64,000 nucleotides of DNA, taken from assembly GCA_022843845.1 (NCBI GenBank), contig JALHMW010000012.1, positions 1 through 64,000 on the forward strand, given 5' to 3'. The DNA is from Archangium sp. GTDB lineage: Bacteria > Myxococcota > Myxococcia > Myxococcales > Myxococcaceae. A program made the translations under genes and the position numbers. Shown here one piece after another: positions 16,097 through 24,712 of this stretch. How positions within the stretch are numbered: the stretch's first letter is position 1; each line of letters opens with the position of its first letter. The notes beneath the pieces are model-generated. The model was given only the letters and a program-made list of their open reading frames with translations. It ran no database searches and was not told the origin of the DNA.

Positions 16097-17368
16097 TCAC
16101 TCGCCGAGCATCCGAAAGCCCGGGTAGCAGAACGCTCCCGAGATGGCCTCGCAGTCGCGCTCCGTCACGCCGACCCGACGCGCAGTCCGGTACCAGCCGT
16201 CGCGCACCCGGGCCTCGACGTCGCTGACAATCGCGTTGGCCTGCTCCGGCGTCAGTAGAAAGCGCGGCGCCTGGGACACCAGGTTCTGGGCGTTCGCCCA
16301 GCGGCCGGCGCTTCCGAGCTCCATCGCGAGGTCTCTGCGCTCGAGGCTGACGTGCGGCGTCGGCGTCAAGTCGTACGCGGGTGAGAGTCCCCACGCTCGT
16401 CCCATCGCCACCAGCGCGTGGTTCCTCGGGTGGTCGTCGGTATTCGAAGTGAGCGCGTTGAAACACGCCCGGCGGAACAGCTCGTGGGCGTCTTGCTCGG
16501 CGGTGGCGCTCGCACGGCGCAGGGCTTCGACCAGCTCGAGGTACGACCACCGTCCGCTCGCGTTGGGCAGCTCGTCAGCCCGCAGCAACGTCAGCGCGCT
16601 CACCATGCGCGCACGCAGGTAGCCTGCCGCAGTCTTCTGACGGTCGAAGCGCTTCACCAGCAGCACGTCGCGCCCGGCGACGGTGACGAGTCTGCTGACG
16701 GCCGCGCGCACGCCGCACTCTGCGGCGAGTTCCAACATCGCGTGCTCGACGCGCGCGACGTTCCACTTGTCGTCGGGCCGGTTGAACTTGGCGAGCCACA
16801 GCCCCTCGTCGTCTTCGACGACCGTCTTCGGGCGAGCACCACCCATCGACGTGCCGACGAGGAGCAGCTCTTCGACTTGCTCTGCGCCGGTGCCCTCCTC
16901 GCTTCGGTCTGCGAGGACCGTGTCGGCCAGGGACTGCAGGTGCTCCAGCTCGAGCGTCTGGTTGAACTTTCGCAGCGGTGGCGGAGACGCCGCGCTCAAC
17001 CCGAAGGCCAGCGCACCAGCGCGGTCATCAGGTGAGAGGAGCAGGTAGTCGAGCTCCGTCAGCATCGGCTTCCCAGCGTGACGCTCGATGACCCGCCGGC
17101 CCCAGAAGTCTGGGCTGGCATCGCGCAGCGCACCGAAGACGCCGCGAAGCTGGGTCGTCTCGAAGGTCTGCTCCAGGAGCGGGAGCTCGAGCGGCTCGAG
17201 CGGCACCGCGTCTGGCCGTGCGAGGTAGCTCTTCCCGTACACCAGGCGGCCGAGGGGTTCTCCCTGTCGGGTCGTCGTCAACTCGAAGCGCGCCGCAGTG
17301 ACGGGCTCGGTCTGCTCCGGGAGCGTGATGTAGACGAAGCAGCTCGACGGGATGGGCTTAGAAGTCAT
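16097..17368 (-). CDS. hipA: HipA-family Ser/Thr kinase toxin
   Basis: The 423-residue protein is of HipA type: an N-terminal subdomain with GRLVYGKSYLAR, a Gly-rich loop GTSMGGARPK, the ATP-site Lys region VLLVKRFDR, the catalytic loop SNTDDHPRNHAL and the metal-binding LSPAYDLTP. HipA kinases phosphorylate targets such as glutamyl-tRNA synthetase and induce dormancy. All key residues appear present. The start overlaps the antitoxin gene by 11 bases. Length is near the usual 430-440 residues. Confidence 0.9.
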   Translation of the reverse strand: MTSKPIPSSCFVYITLPEQTEPVTAARFELTTTRQGEPLGRLVYGKSYLARPDAVPLEPLELPLLEQTFETTQLRGVFGALRDASPDFWGRRVIERHAGKPMLTELDYLLLSPDDRAGALAFGLSAASPPPLRKFNQTLELEHLQSLADTVLADRSEEGTGAEQVEELLLVGTSMGGARPKTVVEDDEGLWLAKFNRPDDKWNVARVEHAMLELAAECGVRAAVSRLVTVAGRDVLLVKRFDRQKTAAGYLRARMVSALTLLRADELPNASGRWSYLELVEALRRASATAEQDAHELFRRACFNALTSNTDDHPRNHALVAMGRAWGLSPAYDLTPTPHVSLERRDLAMELGSAGRWANAQNLVSQAPRFLLTPEQANAIVSDVEARVRDGWYRTARRVGVTERDCEAISGAFCYPGFRMLGE

Positions 17369-17699
17369 TGTCGAGGCCTCGAGCTGGGCGGGCTCGGGTG
17401 CCTTCGCGTCGGAGCGCGAGGCTCAGCCCTTCTGCGTCACGGCCCGGGTCGGCGAGGAGCTCGACATCGGCCATCAACCCGAACAACCACAGCAGCGCGA
17501 CGTACACGGCGACCGAGGTCGACGGCTTCCCCTTCTCGGCGTCGGCGACCGCGCGAACGCCGGTGCCGATCTTCTCGGCGGCTTGTTGGATGGTGAGCCC
17601 CCGGCGGATTCGCGCCACCCTCAAGTTGGCGCCCAGACGCTTGATCGCCTGCTCAATCGCGAACGGAGGCCTGCTGGTGAGTGCATTCCTGGTCGTCAT
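17358..17699 (-). CDS. hipB: HipB-like helix-turn-helix antitoxin
   Basis: This 113-residue protein has an Xre-type helix-turn-helix (LGANLRVARIRRGLTIQQAA, then GVRAVADAEKGK). It stands directly upstream of and overlapping hipA, so it should neutralise the kinase and repress the operon. The C-terminal tail of about 25 residues is Arg/Gly-rich. The ATG at 17699 is 13 bases after a palindromic site that is probably its own operator. Confidence 0.87.
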   Translation of the reverse strand: MTTRNALTSRPPFAIEQAIKRLGANLRVARIRRGLTIQQAAEKIGTGVRAVADAEKGKPSTSVAVYVALLWLFGLMADVELLADPGRDAEGLSLALRREGTRARPARGLDNDF

Positions 17700-17711
17700 C
17701 AGAGCGCCCTT

Positions 17712-17745
17712 AAAAGCACATTACGCGCGTTTATATGCTTTTCAA
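17712..17745 (-). promoter_or_regulatory. hipBA promoter with operator dyad
   Basis: AAAAGCA at 17712-17718 and TGCTTTT at 17736-17742 form a perfect seven-base inverted repeat with a 17-base spacer, in an AT-rich patch that stands out from the GC-rich surroundings. On the minus strand TTGAAA (complement of 17740-17745) and TAATGT (complement of 17718-17723) are 16 bases apart, so the dyad arms overlap both promoter boxes. HipB binding there would block transcription, the known autoregulation of hipBA operons. Confidence 0.7.
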
Positions 17746-17781
17746 GGCTCTGACTGCCGTCTCGTGCCGAAGGAACCCGGG

Positions 17782-18297
17782 TCAACGACGAGCGGCGAAG
17801 TCGTCTAGCCAGGTCTTCTGAACGAACGTGTCTGGAACCACCGTGCCGCGCGCGCGAGACAGGCGCGCCCATGCCTCATGGCTGGTCGCTCCGCCCAGCA
17901 CGAGCACCGCGCCTGCCATCAGCGACGAGCGCCCGATACCCATGCGGCAATGCACCACGACCGACTTCCCGGCCAACACTGCCTCGTGGAGGCGCTGCGC
18001 GAACACCTCGGCCTGCCCCGCAACCTCGGGCGGTTTGCGGTCGGCGATGGGAAACGACCAGAACTCGAGGCCGGCCCGGACCGCGGCATCACCCTCGTCC
18101 GAGAGGCCAAGCTCCGACGCCTCGGAGGCCTCGAGCAGCGACGCCAGAACATCGACTCCATCCGACCGTGCACCCCTCAGTTCATCGTCGAGCCAGTCGT
18201 TCGCGCGCGGTCTCGCGCAGAGGCCCAATCGCCCTGGCAGCACGCCCTCGACCCAGAAGATCTGCATCATCCCGTCCCCCCTCGCTTCGTGGTTCAT
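17782..18297 (-). CDS. Cys-based protein phosphatase (dual-specificity type)
   Basis: The 171-residue protein carries the phosphatase P-loop VVHCRMGIGRSS (HCxxGxxRS), with an upstream DWLDDELRG segment and the WSFPIADRKPP strand typical of small tyrosine/dual-specificity phosphatases. It probably removes phosphate from phospho-Tyr or phospho-Ser/Thr residues. Two starts are possible: 18297, used here with GAGG upstream, and the MM pair at 18270/18267. It is divergent from the S9 peptidase gene and close to the hipBA promoter. Confidence 0.82.
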   Translation of the reverse strand: MNHEARGDGMMQIFWVEGVLPGRLGLCARPRANDWLDDELRGARSDGVDVLASLLEASEASELGLSDEGDAAVRAGLEFWSFPIADRKPPEVAGQAEVFAQRLHEAVLAGKSVVVHCRMGIGRSSLMAGAVLVLGGATSHEAWARLSRARGTVVPDTFVQKTWLDDFAARR

Positions 18298-18329
18298 CAG
18301 CCCCTCGGTCCACGCTAGACGCGCACCCC

Positions 18330-20363
18330 ATGCTCACCACCCTGCTCGTCTCGGCCCTGCTCTCTCAGCCGTCTGCGAAGCCGCACGCGTACACGGTTCA
18401 AGACCAGGTCTCGCTGCGCCGCCTGCTCGCGTTCAAGGTGTCGCCTGACGGCGCGAAGATCGTCTACCAGCTCCGCACCACCGACCTCGACGCCAACAAG
18501 GGCCTCATCGATCTCTGGCTCATCAACGCAGACGGCACGAACCCTCGCCAGCTCACCACCGCCCCCGAGCCCGACAGCGACCCGGTCTGGAGCGCCGACA
18601 GCAAGGCGATCTTCTTCCTCTCGCCCCGCAGCGGCTCGAGCCAGGTGTGGAAGCTCTCGCTCGACGGTGGCGAGCCGACCCAGGTGACGAGGTCGCCGAT
18701 CGACGTCGACGCGTTCGTCATGTCGCGAGACCGCACGATGATCGCCTTCGCGGCCGAGACCTTCCCCGACTGCGACACGCTCGACTGCACCAGGAAGCGC
18801 CTCGACGAAAAGGCGAAGTCGAAGGCCTCGGGGCGGCTCTACGATCAGCTCTTCATCCGCCACTGGGACACGTGGAAGGACGGCCGCCGCGCCCACCTCT
18901 TCGTCACGAAGGTCGCGGGTGGCGCGATCGTCGACGTCACGAAGAAGCTCGCCGCCGATGCGCCGCCGAAGCCGTTCGGTGGCTCCGAGGAGTTCACCTT
19001 CACGCCCGACGGCAAGTCGCTCGTCTTCACCGCGCGCGACGTCGGCAAGGCCGAAGCCTGGAGCACCGATCTCGATCTCTTCGTCACGCCCGCCGATGGC
19101 TCGAAGGCGCCCACGAAGCTCACCACCGGCAACCGCGCCACCGACACCCAGCCCGTCTTTTCAGCCGACGGCACGCAGCTCGCGTACCTCGCGATGAGCC
19201 GGCCCGGCTACGAGGCCGACAAGCTGCGCATCATCGTGCGTGACTGGGCGAAGGGCACCGAGCGTTCGCTCACCGACGCGTGGGACCGCTCGCCGGGAAA
19301 CCTCACCTGGTCGAAGGACGGCAAGACGATCTACGCGGGCGCTGATGATCTCGGGCAGGTCGCCCTGTTCGGCATCGACGTCGCCACCGGGCAGGCGACC
19401 CGGCTCTTCAACAACGGCTCCGTGGGAGCCATCGACGCGTCGACCGGCAAGCTCATCTTCGCGCTCGACTCGCTGCTCTCGCCCGTCGACCTGCTCAGCC
19501 TGCCGTTCGACGGCAAGGGCGCGCCGACGCCCATCACCAAGGTGAACGCCGATCTCCTCGCGGGCGTGAAGCTCGGCACTCCGGAGCAGTTCTCGTTCAC
19601 CGGCGCCAACGGCGACACCGTCTACGCGTACGTCGTGAAGCCAGTCGACTTCGACGCGAAGAAGAAATACCCGCTCGCGTTTCTGGTGCACGGCGGGCCG
19701 CAGGGCAGCTTCGGCAACCACTGGCACTACCGCTGGAACCCGCAGACCTACGCGGGCCACGGGTACGTCGCGGTGATGGTCGATTTCCACGGCTCCACCG
19801 GGTACGGCCAGGCCTTCACCGACGCCATCAACGGCGACTGGGGCGGCAAGCCGCTCGAAGATCTCCAGAAGGGCTTCGCGGCCGCGGTGGCGAAGTACCC
19901 GTTCATCGACAAGACGCGCGCCTGTGCGCTCGGCGCCTCGTATGGCGGCTACATGATCAATTGGATGGCGGGGAACTTCAACGAGCCGTGGAAGTGCTTC
20001 GTCAACCACGACGGCAACCTCGACGAGCAGTTCGCGTACTACGACACCGAAGAGCTCTGGTTCCCAGAGTGGGAGCACGGCGGCACGCCCTGGGACCCGA
20101 AGGCCGACTACCAGAAGCACAACCCCATCAATCACGTCGCGAAGTGGAAGGTGCCGATGCTCGTCGTGCACGGCGGCAAGGACTACCGGGTCGTCGACAC
20201 GCAGGGCATCGCGACCTTCACCGCGCTCCAGCGCCGCGGCATTCCGAGCCGGTTCCTGCACTTCCCCGACGAGAACCACTGGGTGCTCAAGCCGGCCAAC
20301 AGCGTGCTGTGGCACGAGACGGTGCTGGGCTGGCTCGACCAGTGGACGAAGAAGGAGCGCTAG
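18330..20363 (+). CDS. S9-family prolyl oligopeptidase/dipeptidyl peptidase, exported
   Basis: I place the start at ATG 18330 (677 residues), because it begins with a short leader (MLTTLLVSALLSQPSA) and everything upstream in the frame is antisense to the phosphatase gene. Residues about 30-400 form a TolB/PD40-like beta-propeller (repeats such as SPDGAKIVYQ, PDGKSLVFTARD, SADGTQLAYLA). The C-terminal alpha/beta hydrolase holds the triad: Ser537 in GASYGGYM, Asp618 in GGKDYRVVD and His650 in DENHWVLKP. It likely trims oligopeptides in the periplasm or outside the cell. Its stop overlaps the stop of the convergent small gene. Confidence 0.92.
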   Translation: MLTTLLVSALLSQPSAKPHAYTVQDQVSLRRLLAFKVSPDGAKIVYQLRTTDLDANKGLIDLWLINADGTNPRQLTTAPEPDSDPVWSADSKAIFFLSPRSGSSQVWKLSLDGGEPTQVTRSPIDVDAFVMSRDRTMIAFAAETFPDCDTLDCTRKRLDEKAKSKASGRLYDQLFIRHWDTWKDGRRAHLFVTKVAGGAIVDVTKKLAADAPPKPFGGSEEFTFTPDGKSLVFTARDVGKAEAWSTDLDLFVTPADGSKAPTKLTTGNRATDTQPVFSADGTQLAYLAMSRPGYEADKLRIIVRDWAKGTERSLTDAWDRSPGNLTWSKDGKTIYAGADDLGQVALFGIDVATGQATRLFNNGSVGAIDASTGKLIFALDSLLSPVDLLSLPFDGKGAPTPITKVNADLLAGVKLGTPEQFSFTGANGDTVYAYVVKPVDFDAKKKYPLAFLVHGGPQGSFGNHWHYRWNPQTYAGHGYVAVMVDFHGSTGYGQAFTDAINGDWGGKPLEDLQKGFAAAVAKYPFIDKTRACALGASYGGYMINWMAGNFNEPWKCFVNHDGNLDEQFAYYDTEELWFPEWEHGGTPWDPKADYQKHNPINHVAKWKVPMLVVHGGKDYRVVDTQGIATFTALQRRGIPSRFLHFPDENHWVLKPANSVLWHETVLGWLDQWTKKER

Positions 20364-20554
20364 CCGCGCCGGGCTTTCTTGAGCTGGTCGTCGAACAGCC
20401 CTCGAAGGGTCGAGTCGTCGATGAGCGACGCGATCTCGTCGAGGCGTCGGCGAACGACGGCCTGAGCACCAAAGACGTACCAGCGAACCCCGGCCCCTTT
20501 CAGAGCCTTCGCGATCGCCGTGAGGTAGTCAGCGACGCCGGGCTGCTTTGGCAA
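20360..20554 (-). pseudogene. Nucleotidyltransferase remnant, catalytic core deleted (second module)
   Basis: The 64-residue product begins like a nucleotidyltransferase (VADYLTAIAKALKGAGVRWY, then VFGAQAVV). It is joined at once to what looks like the extreme C-terminus of the same family (RRRLDEIASLIDDSTLRGLF). The DxD residues and most of the fold are missing, so it cannot be catalytic. A GAGGAAG precedes the TTG start at 20554, so it may still be translated. It follows a small partner gene and RNase Z on the same strand. Confidence 0.55.
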
Positions 20555-20572
20555 GCTTCTTCCTCAAGGCGA

Positions 20573-20779
20573 TCAACGCGCGGCGAGGTCGGCCGCTCGC
20601 GCCTTCTTTTCGTTGATTCGAGGCCACACGGCGTCGAGCAGCGTCTGTTCGAGGCGAAACGCACTGGTCGCCCCGTTCGACCGCACGAAACGGCCAAGCG
20701 CCTCATCCTTCGAGCGGCGAGACGCGGCCCAGTCGCGATTGAGGAACGCGGTGACGTTGGCCCTGGTGAGAGTCGACAC
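20573..20779 (-). CDS. Small partner protein of the second nucleotidyltransferase module
   Basis: The GTG at 20779 gives 68 residues starting VSTLTRANVTAFLNRDWA and ending ARAADLAAR. It is helical with alternating charged and hydrophobic residues. It lies 25 bases after the RNase Z stop and 18 bases before the truncated nucleotidyltransferase. The position and size match the small first gene of the modules at 5833 and 36127. I know of no named family; an antitoxin-like role is inferred from layout only. Confidence 0.5.
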   Translation of the reverse strand: MSTLTRANVTAFLNRDWAASRRSKDEALGRFVRSNGATSAFRLEQTLLDAVWPRINEKKARAADLAAR

Positions 20780-20804
20780 GCCGATGAGCGTACCACTCCA
20801 GCGA

Positions 20805-21728
20805 CTACTCGACGGGCGCGACCTCGACGACGTACCCGTCACGGGCGGCATCGACGGGACCGCTGAACGACTCCTTCGCCTGCACCACCAGCGGCTCGGG
20901 GTCGACGTCGTGCCGCGACGAGAAGTGCGTCAACACCAGGCGCTTCACCTGCGCGTCGGCGGCCACCTTGCCCGCCTCACGCCCCGTGGAGTGCCGCGTC
21001 TCGAGCGCGCGCTCCTGCTCTTCGTCAGAGAACGTCGCCTCGTGGATGAGCACGTCGGCGTCCTTCGCCGCTTCGGTGAGCGCAGCGCACGGCCGCGTGT
21101 CGCCAGAGATGACGAGCTTGCGGCCGCGACGCGAAGGCCCGAGCACCTGCGACGGCTCCACCACCCGCCCGTCGTCGAGCGTGACGGTCTCGCCCCTCTG
21201 CAGCTTGCCGAACGCAGGCCCGGGCGGAACGCCGAGTGACTTCGCCACGCTCAAGTCGAAGCGGCCGGGCCGCGTGTCTTCCTGCAGCACGTAGCCGAGC
21301 GCGTTCACCCGGTGATCGACGCGCACCGCGCGCACCAGGTAGCCGCCGCGCTTCACCTCGTCGCCGCCCTTGAGCTCTTCGATCGACACCGGAAACGCCA
21401 GCCGCTCCACACCGAGGTGAATCGCCGTATCGAGCACCTTGCGGGCCGAGAGGGGGCCGTAGAGCGTCAACGGCTGCTCCCGGCCGCCCATGCCGAGCGT
21501 GCGCAGGAACCCGATGATGCCCAGGTAGTGGTCGGCGTGAAAATGCGTGAAGAACACCGCCGACACGCTGAAGCCGGTGCCGTACCGAATCATCTGCCGC
21601 TGGCTGCCTTCGCCGCAGTCGAACAGCAGCAGGTCGGCGTCGGCCTTCACCGCGATGCCTGACACGTTTCGATGAAGGGTCGGCGCTGCCGCCGAAGTGC
21701 CGAGGAACGTCACACGCAACAGCGACAT
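20805..21728 (-). CDS. rnz: Ribonuclease Z
   Basis: I start at 21728 (MSLLRVTFLGTSAAAPT), the usual RNase Z N-terminus, giving 307 residues, close to the family norm; the frame is open further upstream but unlike the family there. Metallo-beta-lactamase motifs are clear: LLFDCGEGSQRQM, THFHADHYLG for zinc, ISGDTRPC, IHEATFSDEE and LTHFSSRHD. RNase Z cuts the 3' trailer of tRNA precursors. It heads a run with the small nucleotidyltransferase module downstream and diverges from the kinase gene. Confidence 0.93.
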   Translation of the reverse strand: MSLLRVTFLGTSAAAPTLHRNVSGIAVKADADLLLFDCGEGSQRQMIRYGTGFSVSAVFFTHFHADHYLGIIGFLRTLGMGGREQPLTLYGPLSARKVLDTAIHLGVERLAFPVSIEELKGGDEVKRGGYLVRAVRVDHRVNALGYVLQEDTRPGRFDLSVAKSLGVPPGPAFGKLQRGETVTLDDGRVVEPSQVLGPSRRGRKLVISGDTRPCAALTEAAKDADVLIHEATFSDEEQERALETRHSTGREAGKVAADAQVKRLVLTHFSSRHDVDPEPLVVQAKESFSGPVDAARDGYVVEVAPVE

Positions 21729-21872
21729 GCCACTCGAGCTCACGGCGACAGAGACTCTACCTGAAGCCTTCCCTGACCGACGCCCCTTTTTCGGTTGGAG
21801 CGTGCCCAAGGAGGCACACCTGCGCGGCTTGCGAGCCTTCGTGCCTTCCACCATCCTCCGGCGGCGTCAGTC

Positions 21873-24131
21873 ATGGGGAAGCGCTTCGGCAAATACGAGC
21901 TGGTCCGCTCCCTCGGTCATGGAGGGATGGCGGAGGCGTGGCTCGCACACGCACGCGGCGCGGCCGGCGTCACCAAGCCGGTCGTCATCAAGAAGGTGCT
22001 GCCCGAGCTCGCCGCGCAGAACGAGCTCAGCGAGGCCTTCATCGCCGAGGCCACCATCTCGGCCTCGCTCTCCCACGGCAACATCGCCCAGGTCTTCGAG
22101 TTCGGTGAGGTGCAGGGCGAGTACTACCTCGCGATGGAGTGGGTGAACGGCAAGAGCCTGGCCCACGTGCTCGCGCGCGCGGCGAAGAAGGGCTTCTGGC
22201 ACCTGCCCATCCCCGTCGCCGTCTACATCGCCGCCGAGACGCTCAAGGGCCTGCACCACGCCCACACCCGCAAGGGCAGCGATGGCCGGCCGCTCCATCT
22301 CGTGCACCGCGACGCGACGCCAGACAACATCCTCCTGAGCTTCGAGGGCGAGGTGAAGGTCGCCGACTTCGGCATCGCCAAGGCGCGGCTCGCCGGCCGA
22401 AAGGAGACCCAGGTCGGCGTGGTGAAGGGCAAGTTCCTCTACTTCTCGCCGGAGCAGGCCACCGGGAAGCAGGTCGACGCGAGGGCCGACGTCTACGCGG
22501 TGGGCGCGGCGCTCTATCAGATGCTCACGGGCCAGCTCGCGTTCGAAGGCCCCTTCATGCAGGTGATGCCGAAGCTGGTCGCGGGGGCGTATCAGCCGGT
22601 GCGCGAGCTCAACCCCGACGTGCCCGACGCGCTCGAGGCCATCGTCGATCGCGCGATGGCGAAGGACCTGTCGACCCGCTACCGCACCGCCCAGCAGATG
22701 CTCGAGGCGCTGACGACCTTCCTGTCCGAGAACGCGCCGAGCTTCTCGGCCGAGCGGCTCAAGCTGCTCCTCGATTCGCTCTATGAAGACGAGCACGAGG
22801 CCGCTGGTGAAGGCCGGCTGCTCAGCCAGGCCGAGCGCGACCAGCTCGCCGCGTGGAAGCCGACGACGCGGCAGCCGAAACGGAAGGTGGCGTCTTCGCC
22901 CGACGTGACGGCTGCCGAGCTTCAGCCCGTGAGCAGTGAGCGCCCGCAGAAGGTGCTGCTCGGCGTGGCCATCGGCGCAGTCACGCTGCTGCTCATCGCC
23001 GTCGGGGTGGTCGCGCTGGTGACCCTCAACGCTCCGCCGCCGAAGGCCCCCGAGCCCGAGGCGATTCTCCAGCTTCCGCTCCCCACGAAAGGGCCTGGCC
23101 GACCGCAGCCCAACGAGCCGAAGGTGGAGCCCGTCGTCGCCGAACCGACCGTCGAGCCGACGCCGACGCCCTCGACGAACGACGATCACCGCACGCTCAA
23201 GCTCCTCGCCGATACCCACGTCGTGCCCCGCAGGCCCGCGAAGACCCAGTGGAAGCAGCTCGGTGACGAAGCCTCGTGGCGCGTCTCGCTCGTCGAGACG
23301 GGGCCGCTGTTGTCGAAGGTGACGCTCGAGTTCGAAGACGCCGCTGGCAAACAGCTGGTGCCGATTTCGAGCGGAGAGACGTTGCAGGTCAAGTCGAAGC
23401 GGAGCGTCGGCGTCATCTGTGAGCCCGGCGCGAGGGTGCCGCCACAACAGACGGCCATGCTCCTGCTCAGCAGCAACCGCACGCCCATTCGCCTGCGCAT
23501 CGACCCGATGCAGTGCGCCGACTACGAGCAGGCCAAGCGCGTCGAGCTCGACCACGAGAAGCACTACACCCTGTCGCTCCCTGCCGAGGTGAAGGCGAAG
23601 CTCGGCGAAGGCGTGCCGGTGCGCGTCGCGTGGCGCACGCGCCTGAAAGACGGCGCGTTCTCGGCCGGAGCGCTCACGGCCGGGCAGACCATCACGATGG
23701 ACGGCGCCGTCTTCCTCGAGCTCGGCTTCTTCGACCAGAGCGCGTCGGACAACCAGGGAGAGGTCGAGCTGAGCCTCGACGTCACCGAGCAGCCCACCCG
23801 CGCGTCCCCCGGCGGCACGGTTGAGCGACTTGGCAAGGAGAAGCTCGGTCCCTCGATGCCGTACGCCGACTCGTTGAAGCTCCCGGCGGTGCAGCGCGCG
23901 CGCACGCTGATGCAGGCCGGGCGAATTCCCGAGGTGCTGCCCACCCTCGCGCCCTGCTTCAAGGAGACGACCGAGGTGCCCGAGTGCTACCGCCTCGAAG
24001 GCGAAGCGTACGTGCGCCTCGATCAACCCGAACGCGCGCTCGTCAGCTACCGCCGCTTCCTGGAGCTGGCAGGGCCCGACCACCCGGCGCGGCGCTCGGT
24101 CGCGAACTACGTCAAGGCCTCCGACCCCTGA
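21873..24131 (+). CDS. Membrane-bound eukaryote-like Ser/Thr protein kinase
   Basis: Starting at ATG 21873 (752 residues), the protein opens with a complete kinase domain: the glycine loop LGHGGMAEAW, VVIKKVLPEL with the ATP-site Lys, catalytic loop HRDATPDNILL, VADFGIAKA and YFSPEQATG. A Pro/Lys linker leads to one membrane helix near residues 373-395 (VLLGVAIGAVTLLLIAVGVV). A Pro/Glu-rich stalk follows, and a C-terminal extracytoplasmic region ends in TPR-like helices (ARTLMQAGRIPEVL, ERALVSYRRFLELAG). Such kinases are abundant in myxobacteria and signal from the envelope. The substrate is unknown. Confidence 0.93.
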   Translation: MGKRFGKYELVRSLGHGGMAEAWLAHARGAAGVTKPVVIKKVLPELAAQNELSEAFIAEATISASLSHGNIAQVFEFGEVQGEYYLAMEWVNGKSLAHVLARAAKKGFWHLPIPVAVYIAAETLKGLHHAHTRKGSDGRPLHLVHRDATPDNILLSFEGEVKVADFGIAKARLAGRKETQVGVVKGKFLYFSPEQATGKQVDARADVYAVGAALYQMLTGQLAFEGPFMQVMPKLVAGAYQPVRELNPDVPDALEAIVDRAMAKDLSTRYRTAQQMLEALTTFLSENAPSFSAERLKLLLDSLYEDEHEAAGEGRLLSQAERDQLAAWKPTTRQPKRKVASSPDVTAAELQPVSSERPQKVLLGVAIGAVTLLLIAVGVVALVTLNAPPPKAPEPEAILQLPLPTKGPGRPQPNEPKVEPVVAEPTVEPTPTPSTNDDHRTLKLLADTHVVPRRPAKTQWKQLGDEASWRVSLVETGPLLSKVTLEFEDAAGKQLVPISSGETLQVKSKRSVGVICEPGARVPPQQTAMLLLSSNRTPIRLRIDPMQCADYEQAKRVELDHEKHYTLSLPAEVKAKLGEGVPVRVAWRTRLKDGAFSAGALTAGQTITMDGAVFLELGFFDQSASDNQGEVELSLDVTEQPTRASPGGTVERLGKEKLGPSMPYADSLKLPAVQRARTLMQAGRIPEVLPTLAPCFKETTEVPECYRLEGEAYVRLDQPERALVSYRRFLELAGPDHPARRSVANYVKASDP

Positions 24132-24172
24132 GCGGTGTGACGCTGGCGCGCGCAGGGAGTAAGCCGTGCGGC

Positions 24173-24712
24173 GTGCGTGTGGTCTTCGTCGAGAACGACG
24201 ACTCCTTCAGCTTCAACGTGGTCGACCTGTTGCCACCAGGCGTCGAGCTCGTTCGAGGCAAGGAGGCCGCGAGGGCGGTGACGGGCGCCGACGTCGTCAT
24301 CATCGGCCCCGGCCCGACTGACCCTCACCGCGCCGGGCTCGTCACGCTGGTGCAGCAGGTCCTCGACGCGAAGACGCCGATGCTTGGCATCTGCCTTGGC
24401 CACCAGGCGCTCGGGCTCGCGTGTGGAGCGAGCGTGACGCGCTCGACGCCCGCGCACGGCAAGGTCGCCCGCATGCACGTCGAGGGCTCGCGGTTCCTGC
24501 CTGCGGGCCACCACGAGGTGATGCGCTACCACTCGTTGTCGCTCTCCGCCGTGAAGGCGCCGCTGCGGGTGACGGGCATGCTCGACGACGGCACGGTGAT
24601 GGCCGTGGAGCACGAGACGCTCCCGGTGCTGGGGCTGCAGTTCCACCCCGACTCGTACGCGACGCCCGGTGGCCGCGCGTTCATCGACGCGTTCTTCCGG
24701 AGCCTCACGTGA
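24173..24712 (+). CDS. pabA: Aminodeoxychorismate/anthranilate synthase glutamine amidotransferase subunit
   Basis: The GTG at 24173 gives 179 residues beginning VRVVFVENDDSFSFNVVDLL. It has the class I amidotransferase nucleophile in LGICLGHQALGLA and a GLQFHPDS motif holding the His of the triad. The usual Glu of FHPES is Asp here, a conservative change. It releases ammonia from glutamine for the chorismate-binding subunit encoded by the next gene, whose GTG start overlaps this stop. The partner's Lys signature points to folate (p-aminobenzoate) rather than tryptophan synthesis. Confidence 0.87.
   Translation: MRVVFVENDDSFSFNVVDLLPPGVELVRGKEAARAVTGADVVIIGPGPTDPHRAGLVTLVQQVLDAKTPMLGICLGHQALGLACGASVTRSTPAHGKVARMHVEGSRFLPAGHHEVMRYHSLSLSAVKAPLRVTGMLDDGTVMAVEHETLPVLGLQFHPDSYATPGGRAFIDAFFRSLT

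Noticed and set aside
17871..18329. Extended N-terminus for the S9 peptidase
   Set aside because: This part is antisense to the phosphatase and is Arg/Pro-rich; a signal-like start exists at 18330.
21867..24083. 738-codon minus-strand frame under the Ser/Thr kinase
   Set aside because: Shadow frame typical of high-GC coding DNA; composition rich in Arg, His, Gly and Glu, with no motifs, and the plus frame is a clear kinase.
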